Assembly (NCBI GenBank): GCA_031363085.1
Contig: JANLTU010000172.1
Coordinates: 1-59,470 of the forward strand
Source: UBA6921 sp031363085
GTDB taxonomy: Bacteria > Pseudomonadota > Gammaproteobacteria > SG8-11
Direction of reading: 5' to 3'
DNA length: 59,470 nt
Part shown: one piece after another, positions 43,309-52,676 of the stretch
Layout of the letters: each line of letters starts with the position of its first letter
How positions within the stretch are numbered: position 1 is the stretch's first letter
Made by a program: the position numbers and the translations under genes
Notes under the pieces: generated by a model
What the model saw: the letters and a program-made list of their open reading frames with translations, nothing else
What the model was told of the DNA's origin: nothing
Database searches by the model: none

Positions 43309-45974
43309 ACGTCGCCGCGCCGCGTCTGTTGGTGCCCGAGGTGGTGCAGACTTCGGTGATGGATTGCGGTCCCGCTGCACTGAAATGTTTGTGCGCGGGC
43401 CTCGGTATCCAGGTGGGTTACGGGCGCTTGCGCGAAGCCTGCCAGACCGATGTCGACGGCACCTCGATCGACGCGCTCGAAAGCGTTGCGGTCAAGCTCG
43501 GGCTCGATGCGCAGCAGGTGATGCTGCCGCAGGACCACTTGTTCGTGCCCGAGGCGAACACTTGGCCGGCGCTGGTGGTGGCGCAGCAGCCCGACGGCAA
43601 CACCCACTTCGTGGTGGTGTGGCGCCGCCATGGACGCTGGTTGCAGGTGATGGACCCGGCTGTCGGTCGGCGCTGGGTCACCTGCCGGCAGCTCGCCAAT
43701 GAACTCTATAGCCACGTCATGAGCGTCGAGACGCAGGATTACTGCGCCTGGGCGGTCGCGCCCGATACGCTGCGGGTGCTGCGCGCGCGGCTGACGCGGC
43801 TGGGTCTGGCGGCCGCCGAGATCGAGAAACATATCCACACCACCCAACACGCAGCCAACGCGCAGGTGTTGGCGCAACGTGATGCCGCCACACGCATGGT
43901 CACGGCGCTGCTCGATGCCGGCGCGCTGCGTTCAGGCGCGGAAGCGAGCCAGGCGTTGCAGGCCCTGGTCAGTGGAAATGCAAGTGCCATCCCGCCGGTG
44001 TATTGGATGGCGCGGCCCGAACACGCCGGCGACCCCGCACAGTTGCGGCTTCGCGGTGCCGTGTTGTTGCGCGTGCGCGGCCGGATTGCCGCAGCCGCGC
44101 TGGCGGACTTGTCCGCCGAGCTGCATGCCGCGCTTAAGGAACCGAAACTGGCACCTTACCGGATGCTGTGGGATTTACTGGTCGACGGTGCGCGTCGCGC
44201 GCCGCTGCTGCTGGGTGGCGCGATTGCGCTGCTGGCGGCCGGTGTGGTGCTTGAAGCGCTGTTGCTGCGCGCGTTGCTGAACCTCGGTTCGATCCAAGTA
44301 TTGACAGATCAGCGGCTGCATCTGCTGGCAGCGGTGGTGATGTTCGCCGGTGCATTGCTGGGCCTGGAATTCTTGATCGCACAAGGTGCCTGCCGGCTGG
44401 GCCGGCGCCTGGAATTACGGCTGCGGGTCGCGCTGCTGCGCAAGATTCCCCGACTGCATGACCGTTATTTCCAAAGTCGCTTGAGCTCGGATATGGCCGA
44501 ACGCAGCCATAGCACGCACGTGCTGCGCGGGCTGCCGCTGCTGCTTGCTCACGGCCTGCGCGCGCTGCTGGTACTGGTGCTGACAGTGACCGGTATTCTC
44601 TGGCTTGATCCTGCCAGCGCGCTGCCGGCCTTGCTGTTGTTAAGCGCGGCGGTGACGCTGCCGTGGCTGACCCAATCGATGCTTGCGGAGCGTGAACTGC
44701 GCGAACGTACCCATGCCGGCGGACTGGCGCGTTTTTATCTGGATGCACTGCTGGGCTTGGTCGCGGTGCGCGCGCACAGCGCCGAGCGCACCTTCGCGCG
44801 TCAATACGAAAGTCGCGTGACGCAGTGGGGACGTGCGGCGCTGGCGTTTGGACGCGCCAGCGTGTGGACCGAAAACCTGTCGTTCCTGTGCGCGCTGTTG
44901 CTGGCGGCCTGGCTGTTGCACGCCCATATCGGTCGCGCGGCAGAACTGTCGGCGTTGTTGTTGCTGGCCTACTGGGTGTTGCAATTACCATCGCTCGGGC
45001 AAGACCTGATCTTGAGCGCGCGACAACTGGTCAGCCTGCGCAACATTGCATTGCGCCTGATCGAACCGCTGGCTGCACCGGAAGAAGCGGTCAATCCGGC
45101 GGCGCTCTTGCAAACAGTCAATACCAGCCCAGAAATTCCGGTGTCGGTCGCATTCAATGCGGTTGACGTGCGTGTGGCGGGCCACACGGTACTGGCCGCG
45201 TGCTCGCTGCAGGTGACATCCGGCGAGCACATTGCCATCGTCGGGGTGTCGGGCGCCGGCAAATCCACGCTGGTGGGTTTGTTGCTGGGGTGGTATCAAC
45301 CCGCCGCCGGTGAGGTGCGCGTCAACGGCCAGTTGCTCGGCGCCGAAGTGCTGGCCGAGCTGCGCGCGCACACCGCCTGGGTGGACCCTGCCGTGCAGCT
45401 TTGGAATCAGTCCTTGCTTGACAATATCGGCTATGGCCGCAGCGCCGGCGCCGACTTCGATGTGCCGGAGGTGCTGAGCAAAGCCGCGCTGCACGAAGTG
45501 CTTGCGCGTCTGCCCGAAGGTCTGCAAACCCTGCTTGGTGAAGGCGGCGCCTTGCTCTCCGGCGGCGAGGGGCAGCGCTTGCGCCTGGCGCGCGCGCTGG
45601 CACGCCGCGAGGTGCGGCTGGCGATTTTGGACGAGCCGTTTCGTGGCCTGGATCGCGAGCACCGTCGCCGGCTGCTCGCTGCGGTGCGTGAACACTGGCG
45701 TGCTCAGACCCTGTTTTGCGTGACGCACGATCTGGCCGAGACACAAGATTTCGCGCGCGTGTTGGTGATCGAGCAGGGCCGCATCATCGAGGACGGCGCG
45801 CCGCAGCTTTTGTACGCGCGTGCGGATTCACGTTATCGCGCGCTGCTCGACGCCGACGCCCAGGTGCGACAACGCACCTGGCAGGGTGAGGGGTGGCGTC
45901 GACTCAGTTTGATCGACGGCCAATTGCACACCGAGCGTGCGCAGGCGCAGCGCAAAGTGGTGGGGCTCAAGTGA
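43305..45974 (+). CDS. C39-peptidase ABC exporter (peptidase, membrane and ATPase domains)
   Basis: An 889-residue protein. Residues about 10-150 form a C39 peptidase with the catalytic Cys in QTSVMDCGPAALKCL (Cys21, and the preceding Gln15), His in THFVVVWRRHG and Asp in MDPAVGRR. Such domains cut leader peptides after Gly-Gly. A linker of about 130 residues, unusual for the family, leads to a six-helix membrane domain (about 280-580). The ATPase has Walker A GVSGAGKST, signature LSGGEGQRLRLARA, Walker B LAILDEP and the H-loop VTHD. It would cleave and export peptides such as the 38-codon product at 52540. Confidence 0.93.
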   Translation: MNVAAPRLLVPEVVQTSVMDCGPAALKCLCAGLGIQVGYGRLREACQTDVDGTSIDALESVAVKLGLDAQQVMLPQDHLFVPEANTWPALVVAQQPDGNTHFVVVWRRHGRWLQVMDPAVGRRWVTCRQLANELYSHVMSVETQDYCAWAVAPDTLRVLRARLTRLGLAAAEIEKHIHTTQHAANAQVLAQRDAATRMVTALLDAGALRSGAEASQALQALVSGNASAIPPVYWMARPEHAGDPAQLRLRGAVLLRVRGRIAAAALADLSAELHAALKEPKLAPYRMLWDLLVDGARRAPLLLGGAIALLAAGVVLEALLLRALLNLGSIQVLTDQRLHLLAAVVMFAGALLGLEFLIAQGACRLGRRLELRLRVALLRKIPRLHDRYFQSRLSSDMAERSHSTHVLRGLPLLLAHGLRALLVLVLTVTGILWLDPASALPALLLLSAAVTLPWLTQSMLAERELRERTHAGGLARFYLDALLGLVAVRAHSAERTFARQYESRVTQWGRAALAFGRASVWTENLSFLCALLLAAWLLHAHIGRAAELSALLLLAYWVLQLPSLGQDLILSARQLVSLRNIALRLIEPLAAPEEAVNPAALLQTVNTSPEIPVSVAFNAVDVRVAGHTVLAACSLQVTSGEHIAIVGVSGAGKSTLVGLLLGWYQPAAGEVRVNGQLLGAEVLAELRAHTAWVDPAVQLWNQSLLDNIGYGRSAGADFDVPEVLSKAALHEVLARLPEGLQTLLGEGGALLSGGEGQRLRLARALARREVRLAILDEPFRGLDREHRRRLLAAVREHWRAQTLFCVTHDLAETQDFARVLVIEQGRIIEDGAPQLLYARADSRYRALLDADAQVRQRTWQGEGWRRLSLIDGQLHTERAQAQRKVVGLK

Positions 45975-48046
45975 GCCTCGCGATGCCGAGCTTAGATGCC
46001 AGCATGGTCTGGCCGCCGTCGCAGGTTCACGACGCGGTGGCGGCATTGGCGCGCGCGCGTGGGCTAGCTCCGGCCACCGTGAGCATGCAAACCGACGCGG
46101 CAATCGACACGTTGGCGGCGGCCATGGGGGTGGAAGCCGAGCCCATCGAAGCCTGCTACAGCGACATCGAAACGCTGCTCACACAGGCCGGCGGCGCACT
46201 GCTGCAGGTCACGGTTGCCGGCATTGCGGGCTGGATTTTAGTTGTCAATAGCGGGCGCCATCATCTGCGCTTGCTGACGCCCGAGCTGCAACAGCGGCAC
46301 GTGAAAATGCAAGTCCTACGTGATGCCCTGTGCGCGCCACTCGAAGCCCAAGTGTCGTCGGGTCTGGACGCGATGCTGGCGACGCTGCCGTTGCAACGCC
46401 AGGCACGTGCACGGCGTGCGCTGTTGCGTACCCATCTTGCCGGTGTGTCGATTGCGGTCGGCTGGTTGTTGCGCGCTGCGCCGTCCGCGCACTTTTTGTC
46501 GCAACTGTGTCACGCCGGATTGTGCGGCCGTGCGCTGGGGCTGGTGGCGGCGCATGCGCTTGCTTACGGGCTGTGGATTGCCGCGTGGTGGCTGATCGGC
46601 GTGGCCGCGCTCGGCGGCCGTTACGACGCAGGCTGGTGGCAGGCGTGGGTACTGTTGTTGGTCAGTCTGGTGGGATTACAGGCGCTCAGCGGCCGATGGC
46701 AGAATCAGTTTCTCACCGGTGCCGCAGCTTTACTAAAACGCCGCTTGCTGCATGGCGCGCTGCGCCTCGATCAAGACCAGGTGCGCCGCGAAGGCGCGGG
46801 CCAGTTGCTGGGGCGGGTGTTGGAAGCGGAGGCGATCGAAAGTTTGGCGCTCAATGGCGGCGTGTCCGCTGCGCTTGCGCTGTTTGAAATCGCCGCGAGT
46901 CTGGTGGTGCTGGCGTATGGTGCGGGTGGCGGTCTGCATGTCGCGTTGCTGCTGTTGTGGCTTGCGCTTGCCGTCATCCTCACCTGGCGCTACGTGCATT
47001 ACCGGCGCGCGTGGACGCGCTCACGTCTGAACCTCACGCATCATCTTACCGAGCAAATGCTGGGGCACCGCACGCGCCTGGTGCAACAACCGATGGCGCA
47101 GTGGCATGACGGCGAAGACAGCGCGTTGCTGCACTATGAAAGCGTGTCCAGACACATGGATCGCTGGGCGATGATGCTGGCCACGCTGGTGCCGCGCGGT
47201 TGGCTGATCATCAGTCTGATCGCGTTGGCGCCGGCCCTGTTTGCCGGCGATTCGGCTCAGACGCTGGCCATCGGTGTCGGAGCTTGTCTTTTAGCCTATG
47301 CGGCGTTGCAAAAATGCACGCGCGGGCTGACGCAAGTCGCCGCCGCCGCCATCGCCTGGGACCAGGTTGCGCCGGTGTTTCGCGCCGGCACAAAAAAGTC
47401 GCGACCTGCGCTACTCGCCAGCGCCGTGGCGCGCGGCGGCAGCGTGTTCACCGCGCAAGATGTGGTGTTCCGCTACCGCAGCCAGGGTCAGGCGGTGTTG
47501 CGCGGCATTGATTTGCAGGTGCATCACGGCGAGCGGATTTTGCTCGAAGGGGCGTCCGGTGGCGGCAAGTCGACGCTTGCCAATATCATCACCGGCCTGC
47601 GCCAACCGGAATCCGGCCTGTTGCTGCTGCAGGGTCTGGACCACGCCACGCTGGGCGACACCTGGCGCCGGCGCGCGGTAAATGTGCCGCAATTTCACGA
47701 GAATTATGTGCTGAGCGAAAGCCTCGCCTTCAACCTGCTGATGGGCTGCGCCTGGCCCCCGACGCCTGCGGATCTGCAGGAAGCCGAAGTCCTGTGCCAC
47801 ACCCTGGGTCTGGGCGAACTGCTGGCACGCATGCCCAGCGGTCTATGGCAAATGGTCGGCGAAAACGGCTGGCGGCTGTCGCACGGCGAGCGCAGCCGCG
47901 TCTATCTCGCCCGTGCCTTGTTACAACCCGCCGCACTGATGGTGTTCGACGAAAGCTTCGCCGCGCTCGATCCCGAAAACCTGGCACGCGCTATCGACTG
48001 TGTGATCGCGCGTGCGCCTAGTTTGGTTGTGATCGCGCATCCGTAA
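45971..48046 (+). CDS. Second ABC exporter (membrane and ATPase domains) of the export operon
   Basis: About 691 residues, using the GTG at 45971 that overlaps the previous stop (GTGA); the in-frame ATG at 45983 is an alternative. The N-terminal 130 residues are a soluble region without a peptidase Cys. A membrane domain with several helices follows. The ATPase has Walker A EGASGGGKST, signature LSHGERSRVYLARA, Walker B LMVFDES with the catalytic Glu, and it ends right at the H-loop (VVIAHP). Tandem exporters with one peptidase and one non-peptidase half are typical of NHLM-type peptide export, where the two may form a heterodimer. Confidence 0.88.
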   Translation: MSLAMPSLDASMVWPPSQVHDAVAALARARGLAPATVSMQTDAAIDTLAAAMGVEAEPIEACYSDIETLLTQAGGALLQVTVAGIAGWILVVNSGRHHLRLLTPELQQRHVKMQVLRDALCAPLEAQVSSGLDAMLATLPLQRQARARRALLRTHLAGVSIAVGWLLRAAPSAHFLSQLCHAGLCGRALGLVAAHALAYGLWIAAWWLIGVAALGGRYDAGWWQAWVLLLVSLVGLQALSGRWQNQFLTGAAALLKRRLLHGALRLDQDQVRREGAGQLLGRVLEAEAIESLALNGGVSAALALFEIAASLVVLAYGAGGGLHVALLLLWLALAVILTWRYVHYRRAWTRSRLNLTHHLTEQMLGHRTRLVQQPMAQWHDGEDSALLHYESVSRHMDRWAMMLATLVPRGWLIISLIALAPALFAGDSAQTLAIGVGACLLAYAALQKCTRGLTQVAAAAIAWDQVAPVFRAGTKKSRPALLASAVARGGSVFTAQDVVFRYRSQGQAVLRGIDLQVHHGERILLEGASGGGKSTLANIITGLRQPESGLLLLQGLDHATLGDTWRRRAVNVPQFHENYVLSESLAFNLLMGCAWPPTPADLQEAEVLCHTLGLGELLARMPSGLWQMVGENGWRLSHGERSRVYLARALLQPAALMVFDESFAALDPENLARAIDCVIARAPSLVVIAHP

Positions 48047-48066
48047 ATTTATAAAAATCGTATCCG

Positions 48067-48088
48067 AACCCTCTGGTCAGAGGGTTTC
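48067..48088 (+). terminator. Hairpin (weak terminator or attenuator) after the second ABC gene
   Basis: AACCCTCT at 48067-48074 pairs perfectly with AGAGGGTT at 48079-48086 around a GGTC loop, followed by TC. The T tract is short, so read-through into the diheme gene is likely. It may lower expression of the downstream genes relative to the exporter. Confidence 0.5.
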
Positions 48089-48196
48089 GCCACCGTCGCA
48101 ACTGGTCCATATTTTCATCATTGATTGCTTGATCGAAAACACGGCGCCCGGTCTTGAATATTGGCACCGGTTGCCGGGTGCGCTGGTGGAGGGCTC

Positions 48197-48274
48197 ATGT
48201 TGTCAACTGAGTTCTCAATGAATGCGCGCACGTGGCGCGGGCAAGCGTTTTTTGATGTGGAGGAGGTGACATGA
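48197..48274 (+). CDS. Possible 25-residue leader peptide overlapping the diheme gene
   Basis: ATG at 48197 has GGAGGG five bases upstream. The frame (MLSTEFSMNARTWRGQ...) ends at TGA 48272-48274, which overlaps the start codon of the next gene as ATGA. This gives a short reading frame translationally coupled to the diheme gene. It also contains that gene's own ribosome-binding site, so it could be chance. Confidence 0.4.
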   Translation: MLSTEFSMNARTWRGQAFFDVEEVT

Positions 48275-50499
48275 ACAGGCATTTTACCCAGGCTGGGAAT
48301 ACCACAGGAATAGCGCCCATGGTGTTGCGCCGGACATTGCGCCGGCATACATGGCGCGCATCCCGCAGTCGCTGGCTGGTTACGCTGTTCGCCGTACTCA
48401 TTGCAAACATCCTGTCTTTGCCTAACTGTGCGTTAGCACAGGACCAAGATAAAACGTTAAATCCGCAGCAGGTACGGCTCTTCGGGTTGGAGTCTTTACG
48501 CCGTGCAGTGCAGCAGGATGGCGGCGTGCCCTTGCCGGAAAATCTCGATATCTTCATTAAGGATCGCACTGCCGCCTTGCAACTGGGCAAAGCCTTGTTT
48601 TGGGACATGCAGGTCGGCAGCGACGCCGTTCAAGCCTGTGCCACCTGCCATTTCCATGCGGGCGCGGACAATCGCTCCAAGAACCAACTCAATCCGAATC
48701 TGCTGGCGTTGTTGGACCAACGCGCGGGCAACGTCAAAGGGTATTTTGATGCCGGCAGGGCGCCCGACATCCGTTTTGAAGCCAAACAACCCAACCAAGG
48801 CTTGGAAGCCGAGGACTTTCCGTTCGTTAAATCGATCCAGGCGCTCATGCTCAACTCGGACGGCACGGTCGGACCGGGCGCGAACAATAGCAATGATGTC
48901 GCCTCGTCGATGGGCGTGTTCTTCACCCGCTTCGATGGCATTCGGCCCGGATTTTCGGCCGATTTAGGCACGCCGCTGCACGACCCGGTTTGGAACATTG
49001 ATGGCGGAACCACGGTACGGCGTGTCGAACCGCGCAACACGCCCACGGTGATCAACGCGGTATTTAACTTCACCAATTTCTGGGATGGACGTGCCAATCC
49101 GCGTTTTAACGGACAAAACGCATTCGGCGATCAAGATCCAACTACCGCAATTTTGATCAATAGGCCAGAAATCGGGTTAGCCTTTGAGCAAATTTCACTG
49201 GGCAGTGCCAGCCTTGCGTCTCAGGCCGTAAGCCCGCTCAGCAGCCCCTTTGAAATGTCTTTTGGCGATCTGGCGCACGGCAATGGCCGAAGCTTGCCCG
49301 AGATCGGTCAAAAATTACTAGGCCGCTCGCTCCAAACCGGCGCTGCTTTGACCCCGCTCGGCTTGCAGCAAGTTGATCCACGCGATTCGGTGCTGGGCGT
49401 ATTTTCCAAGGCACCGCTCAACGGCTTGTCCTTGTCTTATGCCACGCTGATTCAACGTGCGTTTGCCGAGCCTTACTGGAATTCGACCGAACTCCTCAGC
49501 GCCAGGAACGGCATGGAGTTCACCCAAATGGAAGCCAATTTCGGTTTGTTCTTCGGATTGGCTGTTGCGCTTTACGAGTCCACGTTAGTGGCCGACCAAA
49601 GTCCTTTCGACCAATGGATGGAAACCGGTCGTTTCAATAAAAATTTTGGCGAGGATGAAATCAAAGGATTGAATCTCTTCGTCAATCAGGCTCGTTGCAT
49701 CGCTTGTCATGGTGGCCCGGAGCTGACTAACGCGTCGGTGAGGCATACGCGGAACGGAGCCAGAGTGATTCGTGCAATGTCGATGGCACGCGGCGCCGCG
49801 TTTTACGACAACGGCTTTTACAATACCTCAGTGACACCGACCACCGACGACATTGGCCGTGGCGACCGGGGTCTACTCGATCAGCCCTTAGCATTCGCTC
49901 GGCAGATGTTATTCGACCGGCTGGGCATTGCGAAAATCCCCTTTCCTATTTTGGATAACAACAATTTACCGGCAGTGAACGAAGATAATGGAGCATCCAC
50001 TTGCCTCGATAATAACGCCAATGGGGTGTGCGATCCGGGCGAGAACATTGGCCCTGAGTTTCAGCGGGTCGCCGTCGATGGTGCCTTCAAAACGCCGGGT
50101 CTGCGCAACGTTGAGCTGACCGGGCCATATTTCCATAACGGCGGCATGGCCACCTTGCGACAAGTGGTGCAGTTCTACAACCGGGGCGGTAATTTCTGTC
50201 ACTTCAATCTTAATGATGTGGACCCCAACATCACGCCGCTGGGTCTGAGCGAAGATCAAGAGCAACAACTGGTCGCTTTTTTAGTCGCGCTGACGGACGC
50301 ACGGGTGCGGTACCAGTCGGCCCCGTTTGATCATCCCGAACTGCGAATTCCATCGGATGGGCTGGATACCTTGGGCATGCGCAAAATCAAGGCAGTCGGT
50401 GCGCAAGGGTCCAAAGAGCCCTTGAAAACCTTTCTTGATTTGAACCCGCACGATGCGATTTTTACCCCAGTCGGAAACTGTTTGGTGAATCCGGGCTGA
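48271..50499 (+). CDS. Large diheme cytochrome c peroxidase/MauG-family protein
   Basis: A 742-residue protein, much longer than usual CcpA (about 340) or MauG (about 390). An Arg-rich N-terminus and a hydrophobic helix (LVTLFAVLIANILSLP, ending CALAQ) give Sec export. Two c-type haem sites are clear: CATCH near residue 123 and CIACH near residue 476. Family landmarks include RNTPTVINAVFNFTNFWDGR and KTPGLRNVELTGPYFHNGG. The acidic loop CLDNNANGVCDPGE resembles a Ca-binding dockerin-like loop. In an exporter operon it could oxidise an exported peptide in the periplasm, as MauG oxidises tryptophans in its protein substrate. This is inference. Confidence 0.9.
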   Translation: MNRHFTQAGNTTGIAPMVLRRTLRRHTWRASRSRWLVTLFAVLIANILSLPNCALAQDQDKTLNPQQVRLFGLESLRRAVQQDGGVPLPENLDIFIKDRTAALQLGKALFWDMQVGSDAVQACATCHFHAGADNRSKNQLNPNLLALLDQRAGNVKGYFDAGRAPDIRFEAKQPNQGLEAEDFPFVKSIQALMLNSDGTVGPGANNSNDVASSMGVFFTRFDGIRPGFSADLGTPLHDPVWNIDGGTTVRRVEPRNTPTVINAVFNFTNFWDGRANPRFNGQNAFGDQDPTTAILINRPEIGLAFEQISLGSASLASQAVSPLSSPFEMSFGDLAHGNGRSLPEIGQKLLGRSLQTGAALTPLGLQQVDPRDSVLGVFSKAPLNGLSLSYATLIQRAFAEPYWNSTELLSARNGMEFTQMEANFGLFFGLAVALYESTLVADQSPFDQWMETGRFNKNFGEDEIKGLNLFVNQARCIACHGGPELTNASVRHTRNGARVIRAMSMARGAAFYDNGFYNTSVTPTTDDIGRGDRGLLDQPLAFARQMLFDRLGIAKIPFPILDNNNLPAVNEDNGASTCLDNNANGVCDPGENIGPEFQRVAVDGAFKTPGLRNVELTGPYFHNGGMATLRQVVQFYNRGGNFCHFNLNDVDPNITPLGLSEDQEQQLVAFLVALTDARVRYQSAPFDHPELRIPSDGLDTLGMRKIKAVGAQGSKEPLKTFLDLNPHDAIFTPVGNCLVNPG

Positions 50500-50575
50500 T
50501 GTTCAGGACGAATCGCATAAGCGTATGCAGGAGAGCAATGGGATATCAACTGCGGTGAAATATTGGAGATGAATC

Positions 50576-52447
50576 GTGAACGAACCAATGCTGCAAAAAA
50601 TTGAATCGAACCAGCCTGTACATGGACAGGAAGCGTCCGGCTGCCCGCTGGCGGCCGTATCTGGAGAACCGCTTCCGCTGGATGCCGCTGATGAGCTGTT
50701 TTTACCTAAATACAAAAGCGTGATCACTCAATATTCGACCGATGCGGCCGGAGTCACCGAGTTGCATCTTTACTACGGGGCGAAAGAAATCTCATTCGAC
50801 CTGCCTGAATTGTTCGCCTTCGGCGAGAACCTCGCCAAGCAGGCGCGTTTTGTGGCCGGGAGCGCTACGCACTGGGGTGCGGGCTACACTTGGCCGCAGG
50901 TTCGGGAGCTGCTGGAGCAACTCATCGAAGAGGGTGTTTTGCAGCGCATTGCAGCCTTTGCGCCCGATCCAATTTTCAGCCGTGAACGCATTTATCCGTC
51001 ACCGTTACCGCCGGCCGCAAGTGCGGTGCCGCGCACCTGGTTTGAATGTGAAGCGATCACCCGCGAGCTGACCGGCCACGCGCTGGAGTTAGGTTATTTG
51101 GAATTGATCATCCCAATTTTTCGGGTGGCGCACATCGCGCTGGATGCCGAGGGACATCAGGTCGGCGAGGCCAATGTGTTTCCCAAACCGTTGCGCCTGG
51201 ATGTGCCGACCGAGTGGCGCGGCTGCCCGCATGCCGGCAGCCGCTATCAAACAGAGCGGCCGATGAATGTCACCGCTCTTAAAAGCATGCGCAAGCATTG
51301 GCCGCAGATGATGGCGGCGCTACTGCGTATCCGCGCGGCGTTCCTGCAACGCTTTCCCCAGGCGCGCAACGGCTGGACGGTCGGGGATCTGGAACGCTTG
51401 TCGTCGCTGGTCTTGGCGGTGCCGGCTTATCAGTTGATGCGCGCGCGTGGGCGCGTGGAAAACGGCGACCTGCATCCCGCGCTGTCCTCGATGTTTCGGG
51501 TGACCGATGGTCTGCGCATGACGATGCATCAAATGCTTTTTTTACCAATGGGTGAACCGACTCTTCCGCCGGATACACCCATGACCAGCACTGCAATCTA
51601 CGCATATGCGGAACGCAATTACGCATTTTTCTCGGAACATGGCGTGTGTGCCGGACCCAAAGTAATGATCGAGGAGTTTTTAAGTGTGCTGGTGGATGGA
51701 CAGCACGTTAAGGGCAGTGCAGAGGTTGTGTTTGATCCTCCAGTGCAGGCCGCGTTGGACGATCTTGATGCGATCTTCGATTATGGTTTGTCCGGTCTCC
51801 AAGCCCACGCCATCGTGTTCTCGTTGTGGCCCGCCATGGCCCGGGCTTACGAGCGACTTTGGGCTACGCTGGAAGCATGGAGCGGAAACCACTCTGCCAC
51901 CCGTGAGTGGCAGGAGCGCTTTCGGAACAGCGTGAAATTCCTACGCACAGACAGCTTTCTGGCGACCGAAGAGGCACGCGTAAAACGCGAACGAGTGTAC
52001 GCCGACATGTACGCGCAATGCGTGTTCGGACTCGGCGCGGGCTACGATCAAGAGAGGACGCTGGCAGCCCGCATTGCACCGATTGCGGCACCCAGCCACG
52101 TGGATGCTGCTCGGCAACTCCGAGCGGCATTTCAAAAACTCGCTGGAGTGAGCAAGGCTGCAGAGAACCCGGAGATTGAGGACATGGTGACTACGTTAAT
52201 GGACTACTTTCAATACGAGCTCGCCATCGTGCGGGCGATCTGCCGGATTCAGCAACACATCAACTATTTGCTCGAACGAACACCACCGACGCGGCCCTTT
52301 ACGGCTGCCGCCATCGATCTCTACGTCCGACTGCTGGGCGAAACTCGACGACTGCCTTACCTCGCCAATGAAGTCGCAGAGATGCTGGGATTACGCATTA
52401 CGGTGACACTAGAGGACATCGTGATTTCCACTGATGCGGCTGCTTAA
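50576..52447 (+). CDS. Unrecognised 623-residue protein of the export operon
   Basis: A long protein with a GTG start at 50576 and a GGAG ribosome-binding site seven bases before it. I do not recognise it. There is no signal peptide or membrane helix, so it should be cytoplasmic. It is largely alpha-helical, with notable segments ECEAITRELTGHALELGYLE, WRGCPHAGSRYQTERPMN and an acidic, His-containing C-terminal third. It lies 77 bases after the diheme gene and 93 before the small peptide gene. A role as peptide-modifying or chaperone-like partner is possible but unproven. Confidence 0.8.
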   Translation: MNEPMLQKIESNQPVHGQEASGCPLAAVSGEPLPLDAADELFLPKYKSVITQYSTDAAGVTELHLYYGAKEISFDLPELFAFGENLAKQARFVAGSATHWGAGYTWPQVRELLEQLIEEGVLQRIAAFAPDPIFSRERIYPSPLPPAASAVPRTWFECEAITRELTGHALELGYLELIIPIFRVAHIALDAEGHQVGEANVFPKPLRLDVPTEWRGCPHAGSRYQTERPMNVTALKSMRKHWPQMMAALLRIRAAFLQRFPQARNGWTVGDLERLSSLVLAVPAYQLMRARGRVENGDLHPALSSMFRVTDGLRMTMHQMLFLPMGEPTLPPDTPMTSTAIYAYAERNYAFFSEHGVCAGPKVMIEEFLSVLVDGQHVKGSAEVVFDPPVQAALDDLDAIFDYGLSGLQAHAIVFSLWPAMARAYERLWATLEAWSGNHSATREWQERFRNSVKFLRTDSFLATEEARVKRERVYADMYAQCVFGLGAGYDQERTLAARIAPIAAPSHVDAARQLRAAFQKLAGVSKAAENPEIEDMVTTLMDYFQYELAIVRAICRIQQHINYLLERTPPTRPFTAAAIDLYVRLLGETRRLPYLANEVAEMLGLRITVTLEDIVISTDAAA

Positions 52448-52474
52448 TTGGTGTAACGCCGCGATACCGAAATC

Positions 52475-52493
52475 GGCCAACATTGGGTTGGCC
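52475..52493 (+). other. Hairpin in the leader of the small peptide gene
   Basis: GGCCAAC at 52475-52481 pairs with GTTGGCC at 52487-52493 around a five-base loop. It lies 46 bases before the peptide start codon. It could stabilise a processed 3' mRNA and so raise the peptide level relative to the enzymes upstream. Confidence 0.55.
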
Positions 52494-52539
52494 AAATCAA
52501 CGTGCGATGGGCACGGACAAGTGAAACAAGGAGAAAACC

Positions 52540-52656
52540 ATGAAGGTTAAATCTAATATTCGCGCAGGTTTGGCGATTAACTTGGCACTTCGGGGCGTCG
52601 GTGGTTGTACGGGCACAGTAAGGCCACGACTGCCGCTGCTTACAAGTATTCCGTAA
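52540..52656 (+). CDS. Candidate secreted-peptide precursor, 38 residues, Gly-Gly motif
   Basis: ATG at 52540 has a near-ideal AAGGAG ribosome-binding site six bases upstream. The frame reads MKVKSNIRAGLAINLALRG, then VGG and CTGTVRPRLPLLTSIP. The Gly21-Gly22 pair, preceded by a hydrophobic segment, fits a C39 peptidase cut, which would release a 16-residue peptide beginning with Cys. A strong terminator follows 21 bases after the stop. It is the last gene of the exporter operon. A -1 shift near position 52606 would instead give a tail with GHSKATTAAAYKYS ending at 52670, so a frameshift or sequencing error cannot be excluded. The family is unknown to me. Confidence 0.6.
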   Translation: MKVKSNIRAGLAINLALRGVGGCTGTVRPRLPLLTSIP

Positions 52657-52676
52657 ATGACATAGCGTGAAAGCTC

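Noticed and set aside
50505..50575. A six-codon frame with AGGAGA before its ATG
   Set aside because: It is too short to support, and the GTG start of the next gene has its own better signal.
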